A stretch of DNA of 64,000 bases from SIG636 sp045537905 (GCA_045537905.1 JAZSQJ010000015.1:6766-70765); one strand, 5' to 3'. Numbered from the stretch's first letter, positions 44,087 to 53,864 are shown. Notes: generated by a model not told the origin, from the letters alone. Made by a program: numbers and translations.

Positions 44087-47000
44087 ATGTATAAAAGAAT
44101 AACAACAAAAGTATTGTCCTATAAAAGAATAACAACAAAAGTATTGTCCGCAATGCTCAGTTTTTTGATGGTGCTTAGCGTTTTTGTCTTCGTGCCTCCA
44201 AAGGACACCGCCGTTTCTGCCGCTGGCTATTACAAATGGAGCGGATATGCTACCTATCTGCAGGGCGCAGGTACCGAGGACGACCCGTTTTTGATAAACA
44301 CACCAAACGAGCTGGCTTATTTCCGTAAGCAGGTAAGTGCAACGGATGGCACAATAAGCTATTATGCCAATAACGATACCACTACCACCGCAAAGACCAA
44401 GGATGCCCAGGCGGCTTTCTATAGGCTCACCACAGACATATACTATAACGACCCTAACGGTACTGAGTGGGAAAGCTGGTCGGATACCGTGGGTCCCACC
44501 AACGGCGGTGCCTCTATCCACAAATGGGCACCTGCAGGCTACGATAACGAAAGCACCCGCCGTTTTCAAGGCTGCTTTGACGGCGACGGCCACACGATCT
44601 ATGGCTTGTACATAGCATATCCTGACAAGAACTGCATTGGCTTTATAGGCTCCTTCCGTTACGGCACTATAAAGGACCTTACACTGGCAAAGGGCTATGT
44701 AAGCGGCGCCAACCTTGTAGGCGGATTTGTGGGTCAGGCAAAGGTTTGCACCGAGCTTATCAACTGCCACAGCACCCTCCGTGTAAAGGGTGCTATAGGT
44801 GTAGGCGGTCTTGTAGGCGGTAACCCTAAGGACGCTACCGCCCCTTATACCGACGTCGACGTAAACAGCGAGGCAACCATAGCCAACTACGTGTTGTACA
44901 ACTGTAGCAACGGTGGTGACGTCAGCGGTACCCACTACGTAGGCGGTCTGGCAGGCATAGTAAGTGCAGGCTCCTCCAGAGTGCAGATATACAGGTCAAG
45001 CAACAGCGGTACTGTCAGTGCAACAACCAATTGTACGGGCGGTATACTTGGTGGTGTAAGCGAAGTGGACAATTTCGGACACAGCCACATACAGCACTGT
45101 GTAAACACAGGTAAGATACAGGGCGGTACAGGCTATTATACAGGCGGTATAGTAGGCTGTGGCAGAGCTATTGAGGTTGAAAACTGTATAAACCATTCCG
45201 ATATAAGTGCAAACGGAGCAATATACACGGGCGGCATCTCGGGCGGCTGTAATTCCGGAGACGGTCTTTCCAACAGCAAGGTAAAAAGCTGCTTTAACTA
45301 CGGTAACGTAACGGGTACCCAGTATACCGGCGGTATAATAGGCGTTGCAAAAAGCACTAATGTAAATATGTGCGGTAATATCGGCAACGTTAAGGGAAGC
45401 TCCTATGTTGGGGGTATTTCAGGCAAGTCCGGCGGTAGTAACGATAACCGTGATACCGAGCTTTACGATTGCTACAACACAGGCAGTGTTACCAGCACCG
45501 ACAATAGTAGCAGTGTTGCAGGTATTGTGGGCGAGGCATACTGCGAGGGTACGGTAAGCGACAACAAGTTTGTAAAGGTTAAACGCTGTATCAACCTTGG
45601 TGCGGTAACGGGTGGCAGGGCGATTGCCAACACCACCAGCACTCTTATGAACAGCGCGGGGACAGGTCTGTTTGTGTATCAGTATGCAAATACCTGCTTT
45701 GGTCTTGCAGGGGTAAACACCGGCTTTGACGGCGGTGTAGCGGTAAGCTCCCTTGCAAGCAAGGAGGTGCTTGATAAGCTTAATGCAGGTGGCGCCTGGT
45801 CCGCAGGCTATCCTTATCCCACTCTTAACAGCATTCCCTATGAGCACCAGGGCAGGTCAGAGATGTTTGGCGTAGCAGACGTTAAGGCAGCAAACGCTCC
45901 TGCACTGGAAATAAGCTATAAGATAAATACAGCAAACAGCTACTACAAAAGCCTTTCTGCATTCGATATAGAACACGGCGTGCTTGCAGTCAAGAGCGAG
46001 ACTCTTGGCGAGGCAGAGCTTACGGCAAGCACCAACGGCGTTATCAACTGTAAGGGCAATCTCTCCTCCTCTACGGTAAATGCCGTTCTCGGCAACGTAT
46101 CGGCAGATGACTTTGACGATATGTTTACCCTCCGTCCCTACGCAGTATTCACCGTAGAGTCTGTACAGATTTACGTTTACGGCACCCCTACGGAAAGCTC
46201 GTTTTACACCGCAAAGGGCAGTGCAGACATATCTGCCATAAGCAATACAGCTGCATTCAGCTGTGACGAAAAGCTGTTTTTGCTTACGGGCACTACAGAC
46301 AAAATCAATACAGGCATCATCTCCTCGGGTGAGAACGAAAGCATAAGCTTTATCTCTGCAGACCCCACCGTTGCTACCGTCAGTGGCGGCACGGTAAAGG
46401 GACTTAAAGCGGGCGTTACCGACGTTACCGTAACCTATACAGGTCCCTGGGGTGCAAAAACCGGGCACTGCAAGGTAACGGTGCTTAACGACCTAACAAG
46501 CACAGTTTACGCCAACCAATATGCAGAAAAGACCGGAGACCTTCGTCTCCACACAAACAAGCTTGTCCGTGTAGGTACTACCAACAAAAACGACGCCTTT
46601 GTTCTTGACTTCAACGGTACCGTGATTATGATAGACGGCGGTAATAGAAATGACGAGTCCTTGAAGTATCTTCTTAAGCTCCGTGACGAGTTTTTGGAGG
46701 AGGGCTACAAAAACGGCTTGCTTACCGAGTCTCAGTATTACCGGAGACTGCTTTCCGACAAGTGTAAGATACAGCTTACAAGTCTTATAACCCACTGGCA
46801 CTCTGACCATATCTATGCTCTTCGCTACGTTATCAACCAAAGCACCAGAGTTGCTATCAACGAGATGTATACCGTAAAGGCACCTGCGGGCACCGATGCT
46901 GAAAGCTACAACAGTTATATTTTGGCCCATGATAGGATGATAACGGCGCTGCAGACCAATAATCCCAATATGGTGGAAAACCGCTTTGATTACGAAACGA

Positions 47001-48052
47001 AGGTAGTTCGTTATATAGGCGACAACGGTACGGTTTCCACAGGCTCTACAGGTTGTCCCGTTAAGCTTACTATGCTTACCGGCAAGGACTGGAGTACCGT
47101 TGCGGCAATGAAAACCTATGACACGGCATGGATAAACTCCAGCTCCTCCTGGTTCCTGTTCGAGTACGGCGGCAGCAAGCTGTTGTTCACAGGTGACACC
47201 TATCCAACTAACACAGGCACTACCTATACAGGTACAAGCACTGTAGGTAACACCGCAGTGGATTATATGCTCTATAAGTACGCCTCCGTTCTGGATGGCG
47301 GCGTAACCTTCCTTGACGTAAACCACCACGCCCGTTCATCTTTCGTGGAAAACATTTACACCGTAACCAAGCCTAAGCTTATATTTGCAGGCGTAAACTA
47401 CGGCAGGGACGATCCAAAGGCAACGGATAAGGCGGTAGAAACGGGCGACTTCTACCTTGGCGGCGATGCCGAGCAGGTATTTGTGTTCAGTGCAAAGGGC
47501 AGCATAGATACAAGCGGTGCCCTCTGCTCCTATTCCCAAAACGACAACGGCAGGGCAATTCGCAATTCCCTGCCCATCAGCTATGACGCAGAGTATGCCC
47601 TTGTTGACGACGCAGAGATAAAAACCACAGCACCCACGGGTGTCAGTCTCAGTTCAAGCACCCTTTGGTTGGCGGAGGGTGACGTTGCGTGGCTTTCCGC
47701 AAAGGTAAGTGGCGGCACTACGGTTGACAAAAATGTGGTATGGACTGTCAGCGATCCCGGCGTGCTCAGCACTGACGGCGCCTATGTAACCGCCCACAAA
47801 ACGGGTAAGGTAACCGTTGCCGTAAAGGCTGGCAGCTATAGCGATAGCTGCACAGTTAACGTGGTTGTCAGGGGTGACGTCAACAGGGACGGTGTTTTCA
47901 GTACGGCAGACTGTATTTCTCTTAAGATGGCGATAATCCAGGCTATAGAGATAAGCGACTTTATGCTTGCTGCAGGCGATTTCAGCAGGGACGGCGTAAT
48001 AACCGCTACGGATTACAGTGCACTGATGCAATATATAAAAACCAACGGCTAA
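44087..48052 (+). CDS. Secreted GLUG-repeat/MBL-fold protein with C-terminal dockerin
   Basis: 1321 residues. The signal peptide (to about 46, SAAG) is preceded by a perfect 10-residue tandem duplication, YKRITTKVLS twice. GLUG-type beta repeats (about 180-560) contain units such as YVGGLAGIV, CTGGILGGV and YTGGIIGVA. A Big_2-like Ig domain (about 740-805) precedes an MBL-fold domain (about 810-1150) with HWHSDH at 903-908, LLFTGDTYPT and VNHHAR as the remaining metal ligands. A second Big_2-like domain and a dockerin (about 1262-1321; RGDVNRDGVFSTADCISLK and AGDFSRDGVITATDYSALM) end it. It is an extracellular hydrolase of unknown substrate. GGAGG precedes the ATG. Confidence 0.85.
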   Translation: MYKRITTKVLSYKRITTKVLSAMLSFLMVLSVFVFVPPKDTAVSAAGYYKWSGYATYLQGAGTEDDPFLINTPNELAYFRKQVSATDGTISYYANNDTTTTAKTKDAQAAFYRLTTDIYYNDPNGTEWESWSDTVGPTNGGASIHKWAPAGYDNESTRRFQGCFDGDGHTIYGLYIAYPDKNCIGFIGSFRYGTIKDLTLAKGYVSGANLVGGFVGQAKVCTELINCHSTLRVKGAIGVGGLVGGNPKDATAPYTDVDVNSEATIANYVLYNCSNGGDVSGTHYVGGLAGIVSAGSSRVQIYRSSNSGTVSATTNCTGGILGGVSEVDNFGHSHIQHCVNTGKIQGGTGYYTGGIVGCGRAIEVENCINHSDISANGAIYTGGISGGCNSGDGLSNSKVKSCFNYGNVTGTQYTGGIIGVAKSTNVNMCGNIGNVKGSSYVGGISGKSGGSNDNRDTELYDCYNTGSVTSTDNSSSVAGIVGEAYCEGTVSDNKFVKVKRCINLGAVTGGRAIANTTSTLMNSAGTGLFVYQYANTCFGLAGVNTGFDGGVAVSSLASKEVLDKLNAGGAWSAGYPYPTLNSIPYEHQGRSEMFGVADVKAANAPALEISYKINTANSYYKSLSAFDIEHGVLAVKSETLGEAELTASTNGVINCKGNLSSSTVNAVLGNVSADDFDDMFTLRPYAVFTVESVQIYVYGTPTESSFYTAKGSADISAISNTAAFSCDEKLFLLTGTTDKINTGIISSGENESISFISADPTVATVSGGTVKGLKAGVTDVTVTYTGPWGAKTGHCKVTVLNDLTSTVYANQYAEKTGDLRLHTNKLVRVGTTNKNDAFVLDFNGTVIMIDGGNRNDESLKYLLKLRDEFLEEGYKNGLLTESQYYRRLLSDKCKIQLTSLITHWHSDHIYALRYVINQSTRVAINEMYTVKAPAGTDAESYNSYILAHDRMITALQTNNPNMVENRFDYETKVVRYIGDNGTVSTGSTGCPVKLTMLTGKDWSTVAAMKTYDTAWINSSSSWFLFEYGGSKLLFTGDTYPTNTGTTYTGTSTVGNTAVDYMLYKYASVLDGGVTFLDVNHHARSSFVENIYTVTKPKLIFAGVNYGRDDPKATDKAVETGDFYLGGDAEQVFVFSAKGSIDTSGALCSYSQNDNGRAIRNSLPISYDAEYALVDDAEIKTTAPTGVSLSSSTLWLAEGDVAWLSAKVSGGTTVDKNVVWTVSDPGVLSTDGAYVTAHKTGKVTVAVKAGSYSDSCTVNVVVRGDVNRDGVFSTADCISLKMAIIQAIEISDFMLAAGDFSRDGVITATDYSALMQYIKTNG
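44090..44149 (+). repeat. Perfect 30-bp tandem duplication within a signal-peptide coding region
   Basis: Two consecutive identical 30-base units, each coding YKRITTKVLS, lie immediately after the start codon. The duplication is in frame and lengthens the N-terminal positive region of the signal peptide. Confidence 0.95.
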
Positions 48053-48065
48053 AGGAGTGTAAACT

Positions 48066-48587
48066 ATGGACTTTTTCAAATTTGCTTCAGACAGATATTC
48101 GGTAAGAAAATTTCAAAACAAAGCTCTGGCGGGGGATGTTATAGACAAAATACTTGCCTGCGGACACGTAGCGCCAACGGGTTGTAACTATCAACCCCAA
48201 AGGATACTGGTGCTTAACACTGCAGAGTCTATAGAGAAGCTGAAAAGCTGTACCAAGTGTCATTTTGATGCACCTACTGCTATGCTTATATGCTATAACA
48301 GGGACGAAACCTGGGTAAGAAAGTATGACGGAGCTACGTCTGCTCCAACGGACGCCGCTATAGTTACCACCCATCTTATGCTTATGGCACACTCTCTTGG
48401 AGTAGGCTCCTGCTGGGTAATGCATTTCGATCCCGAGGCGGTAAGAAAAGAGTTTTCCGTTCCCGAAAATTATATACCTCACTCCCTTCTTGTTATGGGC
48501 TACCCTCACGAGGATAGCGTTCCTAACGAAAGGCACAGCCAAACAAGGCCTATTGATGAGGTTGTTTATTACGAAAAGTTTCAGTAA
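48066..48587 (+). CDS. Nitroreductase-family FMN oxidoreductase
   Basis: 173 residues. The N-terminal FMN-binding pattern is FASDRYSVRKFQNKALAGDV with CGHVAPTGCNYQPQR. The mid segment AAIVTTHLMLMAHSLGVGSCW and the C-terminal LLVMGYPHEDSVPNERHSQ complete the family signature. The length suits the small clostridial subgroup. These enzymes reduce nitro compounds or quinones with NAD(P)H and FMN; the natural substrate is unknown. AAAGGAG precedes the ATG. It is 13 bases after the dockerin protein's stop and 26 bases before the MATE gene, so all three may be one transcript. Confidence 0.9.
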   Translation: MDFFKFASDRYSVRKFQNKALAGDVIDKILACGHVAPTGCNYQPQRILVLNTAESIEKLKSCTKCHFDAPTAMLICYNRDETWVRKYDGATSAPTDAAIVTTHLMLMAHSLGVGSCWVMHFDPEAVRKEFSVPENYIPHSLLVMGYPHEDSVPNERHSQTRPIDEVVYYEKFQ

Positions 48588-48613
48588 AGCCGTCGGGAGA
48601 TAACATAAAAACA

Positions 48614-49984
48614 ATGGACAGTAAAAAAATAAGCAAAGATTTTACGTCGGGTAATATAGCCACTCAGCTTTTGTGGTTTACCGTACCCTTTATGGCATCC
48701 AACGCCTTGCAGGTACTGTACAGCACGGTGGATATGGTAATAGTAGGGAAGTACGTAGGCACAGCGGGTCTGTCTGCCGTTTCCCAAAGCAGCCAGATAC
48801 TAAATTTTGCAACTATGGTGTGTCTCGGTTTTTCCAATGGCGGACAGGTTCTTGTATCACAGGCTATCGGCGCAGGCAAGCGTAAGGAGCTAAACCGTAT
48901 CATAGGTACTCTTTTCAGCCTGATACTTATACTGGCGGTAGTGCTATCCGTATTTATGCTCTGTGCCAGACATTGGTTGGTTGACGTAATGAATATCCCC
49001 ACCGAAGCCCTTGACTACTCGCTGGACTATCTTATAATATGCGGCGGCGGTCTTGTGTTTACCGCAGGCTATAATATGGTGTCAGCCGTGCTACGCGGTA
49101 TGGGTGACTCCAAAAGACCCTTTCTGTTTATCGGCATAGCCTCTGCTGTAAACCTGGCGCTGGATATAGTGTTTACAGGCCTTCTCGGCTGGGAGGTAGC
49201 AGGTGCCGCTTGGGCAACCATTATAGGTCAGGCGGTTTCCTTCCTGTTTTCCTTGGTATACCTCTACCGAAAAAAGGAGCAGTTTGGTTTTGATTTCAAA
49301 AAGCAAAGCTTTGCTATTGATAAGCATTACAGTAAGATGATAAGCTCTCTGGGGGCACCTATGGCAATCCAGTCGGGCTGTATCAATTTATCTATGCTTT
49401 TTGTAAACTCTCTGGTAAACGACATCGACGTAGTGGCATCCGCTACCTTTGGAGTAGGCATCCGTATAGACGATATAATCAACAAAATCTCCCAGGGCAT
49501 CCAGTATGCGGCTATGCCTATGATAAGCCAGAATATTGCGGCAAAGCGAGAGGATAGGGGCGTAAAGGTTGTATGGTACGCCTGGCTCTATTCCGGTATA
49601 TTTACGGTTGTATCCATAGCGGCGTATCTCATCTTCGGTAAGGAGCTGTTTATGATGTTCTCCGATGACCCTCTGGTGCACGGTATGTCTGGTGAATTTA
49701 TCAGCGCCATCCTCTGGATGTTCCCTGCCCTTGCGGTGATGCGTGGCAGCAGTGCCTTTATACAGGGTATCGGTAACGCCAAGCTCAGTATGGTGCTGGC
49801 ACTGCTTGACGGCGTAATCCTCCGTATAGGCTTCAGTTGGCTTTTCGGTATAGTATTCGGCTGGGGCTTCTTTGGCTTTGTTCTTGGCTACGGTATAGCG
49901 GCATACGGCTGTGCTATCCCGGGTATGATATACTTCCTCAGCGGCAGGTGGAAAAAACGGAAGGTTCTGGCAGAGGATATATAA
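48614..49984 (+). CDS. MATE-family efflux transporter
   Basis: 456 residues with twelve predicted membrane helices in two MATE bundles. The conserved parts are LLWFTVPFMASNALQVLYST followed by DMVIVGKYVGTAGLSAV, and the second-half motif MQYAAM-like stretch ISQGIQYAAMPMISQNIAA. It exports drugs or metabolites with Na+ or H+ exchange. GGGAG lies about 15 bases before the ATG, a poor spacing; expression may depend on coupling to the nitroreductase gene. The genes before and after encode secreted dockerin proteins. Confidence 0.93.
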   Translation: MDSKKISKDFTSGNIATQLLWFTVPFMASNALQVLYSTVDMVIVGKYVGTAGLSAVSQSSQILNFATMVCLGFSNGGQVLVSQAIGAGKRKELNRIIGTLFSLILILAVVLSVFMLCARHWLVDVMNIPTEALDYSLDYLIICGGGLVFTAGYNMVSAVLRGMGDSKRPFLFIGIASAVNLALDIVFTGLLGWEVAGAAWATIIGQAVSFLFSLVYLYRKKEQFGFDFKKQSFAIDKHYSKMISSLGAPMAIQSGCINLSMLFVNSLVNDIDVVASATFGVGIRIDDIINKISQGIQYAAMPMISQNIAAKREDRGVKVVWYAWLYSGIFTVVSIAAYLIFGKELFMMFSDDPLVHGMSGEFISAILWMFPALAVMRGSSAFIQGIGNAKLSMVLALLDGVILRIGFSWLFGIVFGWGFFGFVLGYGIAAYGCAIPGMIYFLSGRWKKRKVLAEDI

Positions 49985-50042
49985 GCTTGTTTTTTGTTGA
50001 AAATCAACAAAAACGCCCTGCAAAATCTATACTGTTTTTCGC

Positions 50043-50071
50043 TTGTTGATTTGATGGAAATGTGATATAAT
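50043..50071 (+). promoter_or_regulatory. Promoter of the C39-type protease gene
   Basis: TTGTTG (50043-50048), a 17-base spacer and TATAAT (50066-50071), with TGA before the -10. Confidence 0.7.
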
Positions 50072-50103
50072 TTATGTGATTTTTGATGTATTTGGAGGCA
50101 GTT

Positions 50104-52035
50104 ATGAAAAAGTGTTTTACCAAATCCTTTTCGTTGGTCTTGGCGGCATTGTTGCTTATCCCTATGTTTGTAATCCAGGCTGGGGCGGCAATCACCTTTG
50201 AGCGTAAGCTTGGTGTGCCCGTTGACTATCAGTTTAACTATACAACCGTAAGATGGGGAACGGACAGGTCTACCAAGTCCTCCGGCTGCGGTGCGGCAAG
50301 TGCATCTATGGTTGTTGAATATTTTACAAACAATACCAGCCAAAACCCCGACACACTCTTTACCTGGTGCTGTAAAAACGGCTACTACTACGGTAGCGGT
50401 CTGGATTTCTCTACGGTAGGCGTGCTTTGTAAAAACTACGGTGTTACAATGACCTACGCCAGCGGTCAGACTCAGGTTATCAACGCTCTTAAGGCAGGTA
50501 ACCCCGTTATTGCTCTTATGGGTCCCGGCACCTTCACCAGCGGCGGTCACTACATAGTACTTTCCGGTATCAAGATTGAGAACGGCACTACTTATATCAG
50601 AGTAAATGACCCCAACAGCTCTTCCAGAACAAACAGCTACTACACCATAAGCCTTATTGCAAGCCAGCTTAAAAATTGGGCAATCTGTACCTACAGTACA
50701 GCGGCAAAGGGTGCGGTTAGCGACTTTTACGTAGAGCCCGGTAAGTTCAGTCAGGTTTACTGCAGTGACGGCGGTCTTAACCTCCGTTCCCAGGCTTCCT
50801 CCTCCAGCACCCTCCTTGTTACCATTCCCAACTACACCTATCTGCAGATACAAAGCGTTTCCGGCAGTTGGGCATATACCACCTATAACGGTATGAGCGG
50901 CTACGTTTATACCAGCTATCTCCACGACGGCGGTGATCCTAAGATTACTGCTCCCACCCTTAACGCTCCCTCTACCCTGGCATACGGTGCGTCTGCTACC
51001 GTTTCCTGGGCGGCTGTTCCCGATGCTACAAGCTACAGCTATACTGCTCAGGCTTACCCCGGCGAAATCAGTGCAGGCAACGCCAAAACAATAGCTTCCG
51101 GCTCCGGTACTGCCACCAGCTTCAGCATCCCTGCTCAGACAAGCGGCAAGTACGTTAAGGTTAGCGTTACCGCAACGGGTGCTACCAACTCCGCCACCTC
51201 CACGTCTGAGATTATGCTTGGCAGTGTTTCCGCATATCCCGACAGCGTTCAGTATATCCCCGTTGTGGATATCAACGGCGGCGTTAACGTAAGCAGCGCC
51301 ACGGTATGGACGGCAGACAAGGGCTCTGCATTCTCTGCAGTATACTGGGATGCCTTCCTCTGCTCTCCCAATACCGACGGTACTTATACCGTTAAGGAGG
51401 CACACAGAAGCGGCAGTACCAAATCCATTACCGTAAGCGGTACGAATATACTGTTTGCTATACATATGAGCTATACTAACTACGAATATGCAAACGCAAT
51501 AGCAGTAGGCGATAAGCTCAGCCTCAACGGCGTATATCTTGATAAAAAAACCGTTAATGCAAAGGCACATATCCTTGTAAACGGCGGCATACCTCTTGCT
51601 CCTGCTGATATAACTCCTGCCGTTCCTTCCGTTAAAAAGGTTAACGGTAACGCATACCGCGGCTTTGCCGAAAACACCACTATTGCCGACGCAAAGAGCA
51701 AGTTTGCAGAAAACGGCAAGTATCTTGAGATAAGAAACGCAAAGGGCGAGCTTGTTGGTGACAGCGATATCCTTTGCACAGGCTATACGGTAAACATCGT
51801 TGTAAACGGTAACGCATCCGTTTCCTACGATATAGTTGTAGCAGGGGATATCAACGGCGACGGTGTTATCAGCACCAGCGACTACACCTCCGTTAAGCAG
51901 GTGCTTAAATCTGCCGCTACCGTAAAGGGCGCTTACAGCCACGCTACCGATATTGATGCAGACGGCTCTGTTTCCTCTAACGATTACATCGTGCTTAAAA
52001 GCCATATTAACGGCACGGGTAAGATAAACGGCTAA
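50104..52035 (+). CDS. Secreted C39-like cysteine protease with SH3b, Ig-like and dockerin domains
   Basis: 643 residues from ATG 50104 (GGAGG upstream). The signal peptide (1-28) ends AGAA. The C39-type papain-like domain (about 35-205) has C62 in SSGCGAAS, H149 in SGGHYIVLSG and D169 in VNDPNS as the catalytic triad. An SH3b domain (about 218-275: LNLRSQASSSSTLL, GMSGYVYTSYL) may bind the cell wall. A fibronectin/Ig-like module (about 285-370), further beta domains (about 380-570) and a C-terminal dockerin (AGDINGDGVISTSDYTSVK and ATDIDADGSVSSNDYIVLK) complete it. It has its own promoter. Substrate could be a peptidoglycan stem peptide or a secreted protein. Confidence 0.88.
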   Translation: MKKCFTKSFSLVLAALLLIPMFVIQAGAAITFERKLGVPVDYQFNYTTVRWGTDRSTKSSGCGAASASMVVEYFTNNTSQNPDTLFTWCCKNGYYYGSGLDFSTVGVLCKNYGVTMTYASGQTQVINALKAGNPVIALMGPGTFTSGGHYIVLSGIKIENGTTYIRVNDPNSSSRTNSYYTISLIASQLKNWAICTYSTAAKGAVSDFYVEPGKFSQVYCSDGGLNLRSQASSSSTLLVTIPNYTYLQIQSVSGSWAYTTYNGMSGYVYTSYLHDGGDPKITAPTLNAPSTLAYGASATVSWAAVPDATSYSYTAQAYPGEISAGNAKTIASGSGTATSFSIPAQTSGKYVKVSVTATGATNSATSTSEIMLGSVSAYPDSVQYIPVVDINGGVNVSSATVWTADKGSAFSAVYWDAFLCSPNTDGTYTVKEAHRSGSTKSITVSGTNILFAIHMSYTNYEYANAIAVGDKLSLNGVYLDKKTVNAKAHILVNGGIPLAPADITPAVPSVKKVNGNAYRGFAENTTIADAKSKFAENGKYLEIRNAKGELVGDSDILCTGYTVNIVVNGNASVSYDIVVAGDINGDGVISTSDYTSVKQVLKSAATVKGAYSHATDIDADGSVSSNDYIVLKSHINGTGKING

Positions 52036-52051
52036 TTAAAATCTAAAATAG

Positions 52052-52085
52052 AAATGCCTCTCGCGTAATGCGAGAGGCATTTTTG
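52052..52085. terminator. Bidirectional terminator between the C39-protease and YgjV-like genes
   Basis: AAATGCCTCTCGC and GCGAGAGGCATTT form a perfect 13-bp stem with a 5-base loop and flanking A and T runs. Confidence 0.9.
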
Positions 52086-52091
52086 CTGTAG

Positions 52092-52625
52092 TTACGCTTC
52101 TTTTTTACCGTATTTTACAATGGCATACAGGTCTGCTATCAATTCAAAGCTGTAGGACAGGGCAACAAATATCATATCACCAAGCAATAACAGGTAAGCT
52201 ATAGCCAAAATGTGGGGAATGATAATAGTGTATCTTACGGTCTTTATGTTTCTTATCCTGAAAATAAAGGCGTACATAACCTGCGAAACAAGCTGAAGCA
52301 GGTCAAGGGGCTTAGCGGTTTTAAGTATAACCAGGTTTACCAGCAGGTAAGCGCATACCGTCAAAAAGCCAAAAAGATAGGAGTAGGCAATATGGGCTTC
52401 CTTGTCCTTCCTTTCGTAGGCGAAAAAGGTAAGAGTACGGGTCAAGCCGACCGTAAGAGTAATCATCGCAAAATATTCTTCGCCAAAAAGGTAGGAAAAA
52501 AACATACACACCAGCCCTAAGGTTTGAAAAAGCAGGTATTTGGTTTTACTTTTGAACAGATAGCTAAGCACCATCAAGACAAGGGTTGCCGCCCCTGCCA
52601 TCTGGGATAGGGTATAGTTATACAT
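52092..52625 (-). CDS. YgjV-like inner membrane protein
   Basis: 177 residues with six or seven membrane helices. The sequence LFQTLGLVCMFFSYLFGEEY with the following GLTRTLTFFAYE matches the Imp-YgjV family (PF10688), whose function is unknown. The ATG at 52625 has TAGGAT upstream. It follows the CBM9-like dockerin gene by 11 bases, so both are on one leftward transcript ending at the shared terminator. Confidence 0.75.
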   Translation of the reverse strand: MYNYTLSQMAGAATLVLMVLSYLFKSKTKYLLFQTLGLVCMFFSYLFGEEYFAMITLTVGLTRTLTFFAYERKDKEAHIAYSYLFGFLTVCAYLLVNLVILKTAKPLDLLQLVSQVMYAFIFRIRNIKTVRYTIIIPHILAIAYLLLLGDMIFVALSYSFELIADLYAIVKYGKKEA

Positions 52626-52636
52626 ACAATCCTACG

Positions 52637-53662
52637 CTACTCAATAACAAAGGTACCAAAGTAGGCAGGCTGATGGAAGTTAGGTGTATTACCCCCAACC
52701 TCGGTCCACATACCGTAGTGTCTTACTCCGGTAACGGCGTCACTGCCTATCTTGTAGAAGTTGCCTGTAAAGGTGTAGCCGGATACAAAGGTATCAAAGC
52801 TAAGGTCGGTCCCGTAAAGCCTCTGTAGCTTTGCTATAGGCAGGTCCATAGTCAAAGTCCAGCGGTCGTCCTCAACCACAGGGTTCATCTCAAAAATCTC
52901 ACTCATAGCCATATAATCGGTTATAGGCTTTCTGTTCTTTTGGGTCTTGCCAAACTGACAGCACATTGCACCCAAGGAGTTAGACTCAACGTTAATATAG
53001 CTTTCATTATCAAAAGCGGCAAAAAACTCCATACAGCTGTCAAGATATACAGGGTCGCCAAATTGGGTGTAGTTTGCAAGAGGCTCAGTCTCCATACAGG
53101 TCATACGGCAAATAAAGCCGTAGTCCTTTACATAAACAAGCTGAGCATAGGCGTCATACTCCACGCTGTTAACCCACTTGTAAATATCAATTTCTGCTTT
53201 CTCTACGGCGTCCCAAAGAACGGCACTCTTATCGTCATAGCATTTAATTACGTAAGCACCCTCGGGATATTCAGGGGCGTAGCTTGTATCCTCCACAGTG
53301 CTGTCCGTAACACTGCTGTCAACGCTCTCTACGCTTTCCGCTGAGGATACGTCGGCGGATACTTCAACGGGGAAGCTATCGATAATCCCCGCATCGTAAC
53401 GTAAAATCATCCCTGCGTCAAGGTTGTTGGTAGCCATGTCGCCGTTTACGTTGGCTGCGGTGTGCTGTTCTGCAGTAAGCTCGATAAGCGCTGCATCATA
53501 TTTAAGCACCAACACAGAATCGAGGTTGTTGGCTATGCCGTCGCTATTTACGTCGCCGTAAGCAAAGCCTTCTCTGCTATCACAGTTGGCAAGGATAGCA
53601 AGGGGCAAAATACATGCCAGCAAAACAAGGGTGGCAGTTACTAAAGTCAGCTTTCTTTTCAT
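52637..53662 (-). CDS. Secreted protein with N-terminal dockerin and CBM9-like C-terminal domain
   Basis: 341 residues from ATG 53662 (GAGG upstream). The signal peptide (to about 26) is followed directly by a dockerin (about 36-92): YGDVNSDGIANNLDSVLVLK and AANVNGDMATNNLDAGMILR. A Ser/Val/Glu-rich linker leads to a C-terminal domain (about 135-341) resembling carbohydrate-binding family 9 modules (YLDSCMEFFAAFDNESY, NVESNSLGAM, HYGMWTEVGGN). The N-terminal location of the dockerin is unusual, since most sit at the C-terminus. No catalytic domain is present, so it may be a binding or targeting subunit. Confidence 0.8.
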   Translation of the reverse strand: MKRKLTLVTATLVLLACILPLAILANCDSREGFAYGDVNSDGIANNLDSVLVLKYDAALIELTAEQHTAANVNGDMATNNLDAGMILRYDAGIIDSFPVEVSADVSSAESVESVDSSVTDSTVEDTSYAPEYPEGAYVIKCYDDKSAVLWDAVEKAEIDIYKWVNSVEYDAYAQLVYVKDYGFICRMTCMETEPLANYTQFGDPVYLDSCMEFFAAFDNESYINVESNSLGAMCCQFGKTQKNRKPITDYMAMSEIFEMNPVVEDDRWTLTMDLPIAKLQRLYGTDLSFDTFVSGYTFTGNFYKIGSDAVTGVRHYGMWTEVGGNTPNFHQPAYFGTFVIE

Positions 53663-53788
53663 AATATTCCTCACAATTTACATATTAACAGCATTATAAC
53701 ACAATAAAACAAGGTTTTCAATAACAAGAAAAATATAAATTGTGCGGGTTCTACAATAAGGATGGAGTCTTTATGTTCACAATTAATA

Positions 53789-53817
53789 TTGTAATATGAT
53801 CCTTGAAGTATTATAAT
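53789..53817 (+). promoter_or_regulatory. Promoter of the 53.9-kb lipoprotein gene
   Basis: TTGTAA (53789-53794), a 17-base spacer and TATAAT (53812-53817). Confidence 0.65.
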
Positions 53818-53864
53818 ATGAATAAGTAATTAAAAGGCATTGTTTTCAAATTCAGGAGGAGGTT

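Noticed and set aside
49888..52005. 705-residue open frame on the minus strand opposite the C39-type protease
   Set aside because: Shadow frame produced by codon bias on the coding strand. No start signal and no recognisable domain.
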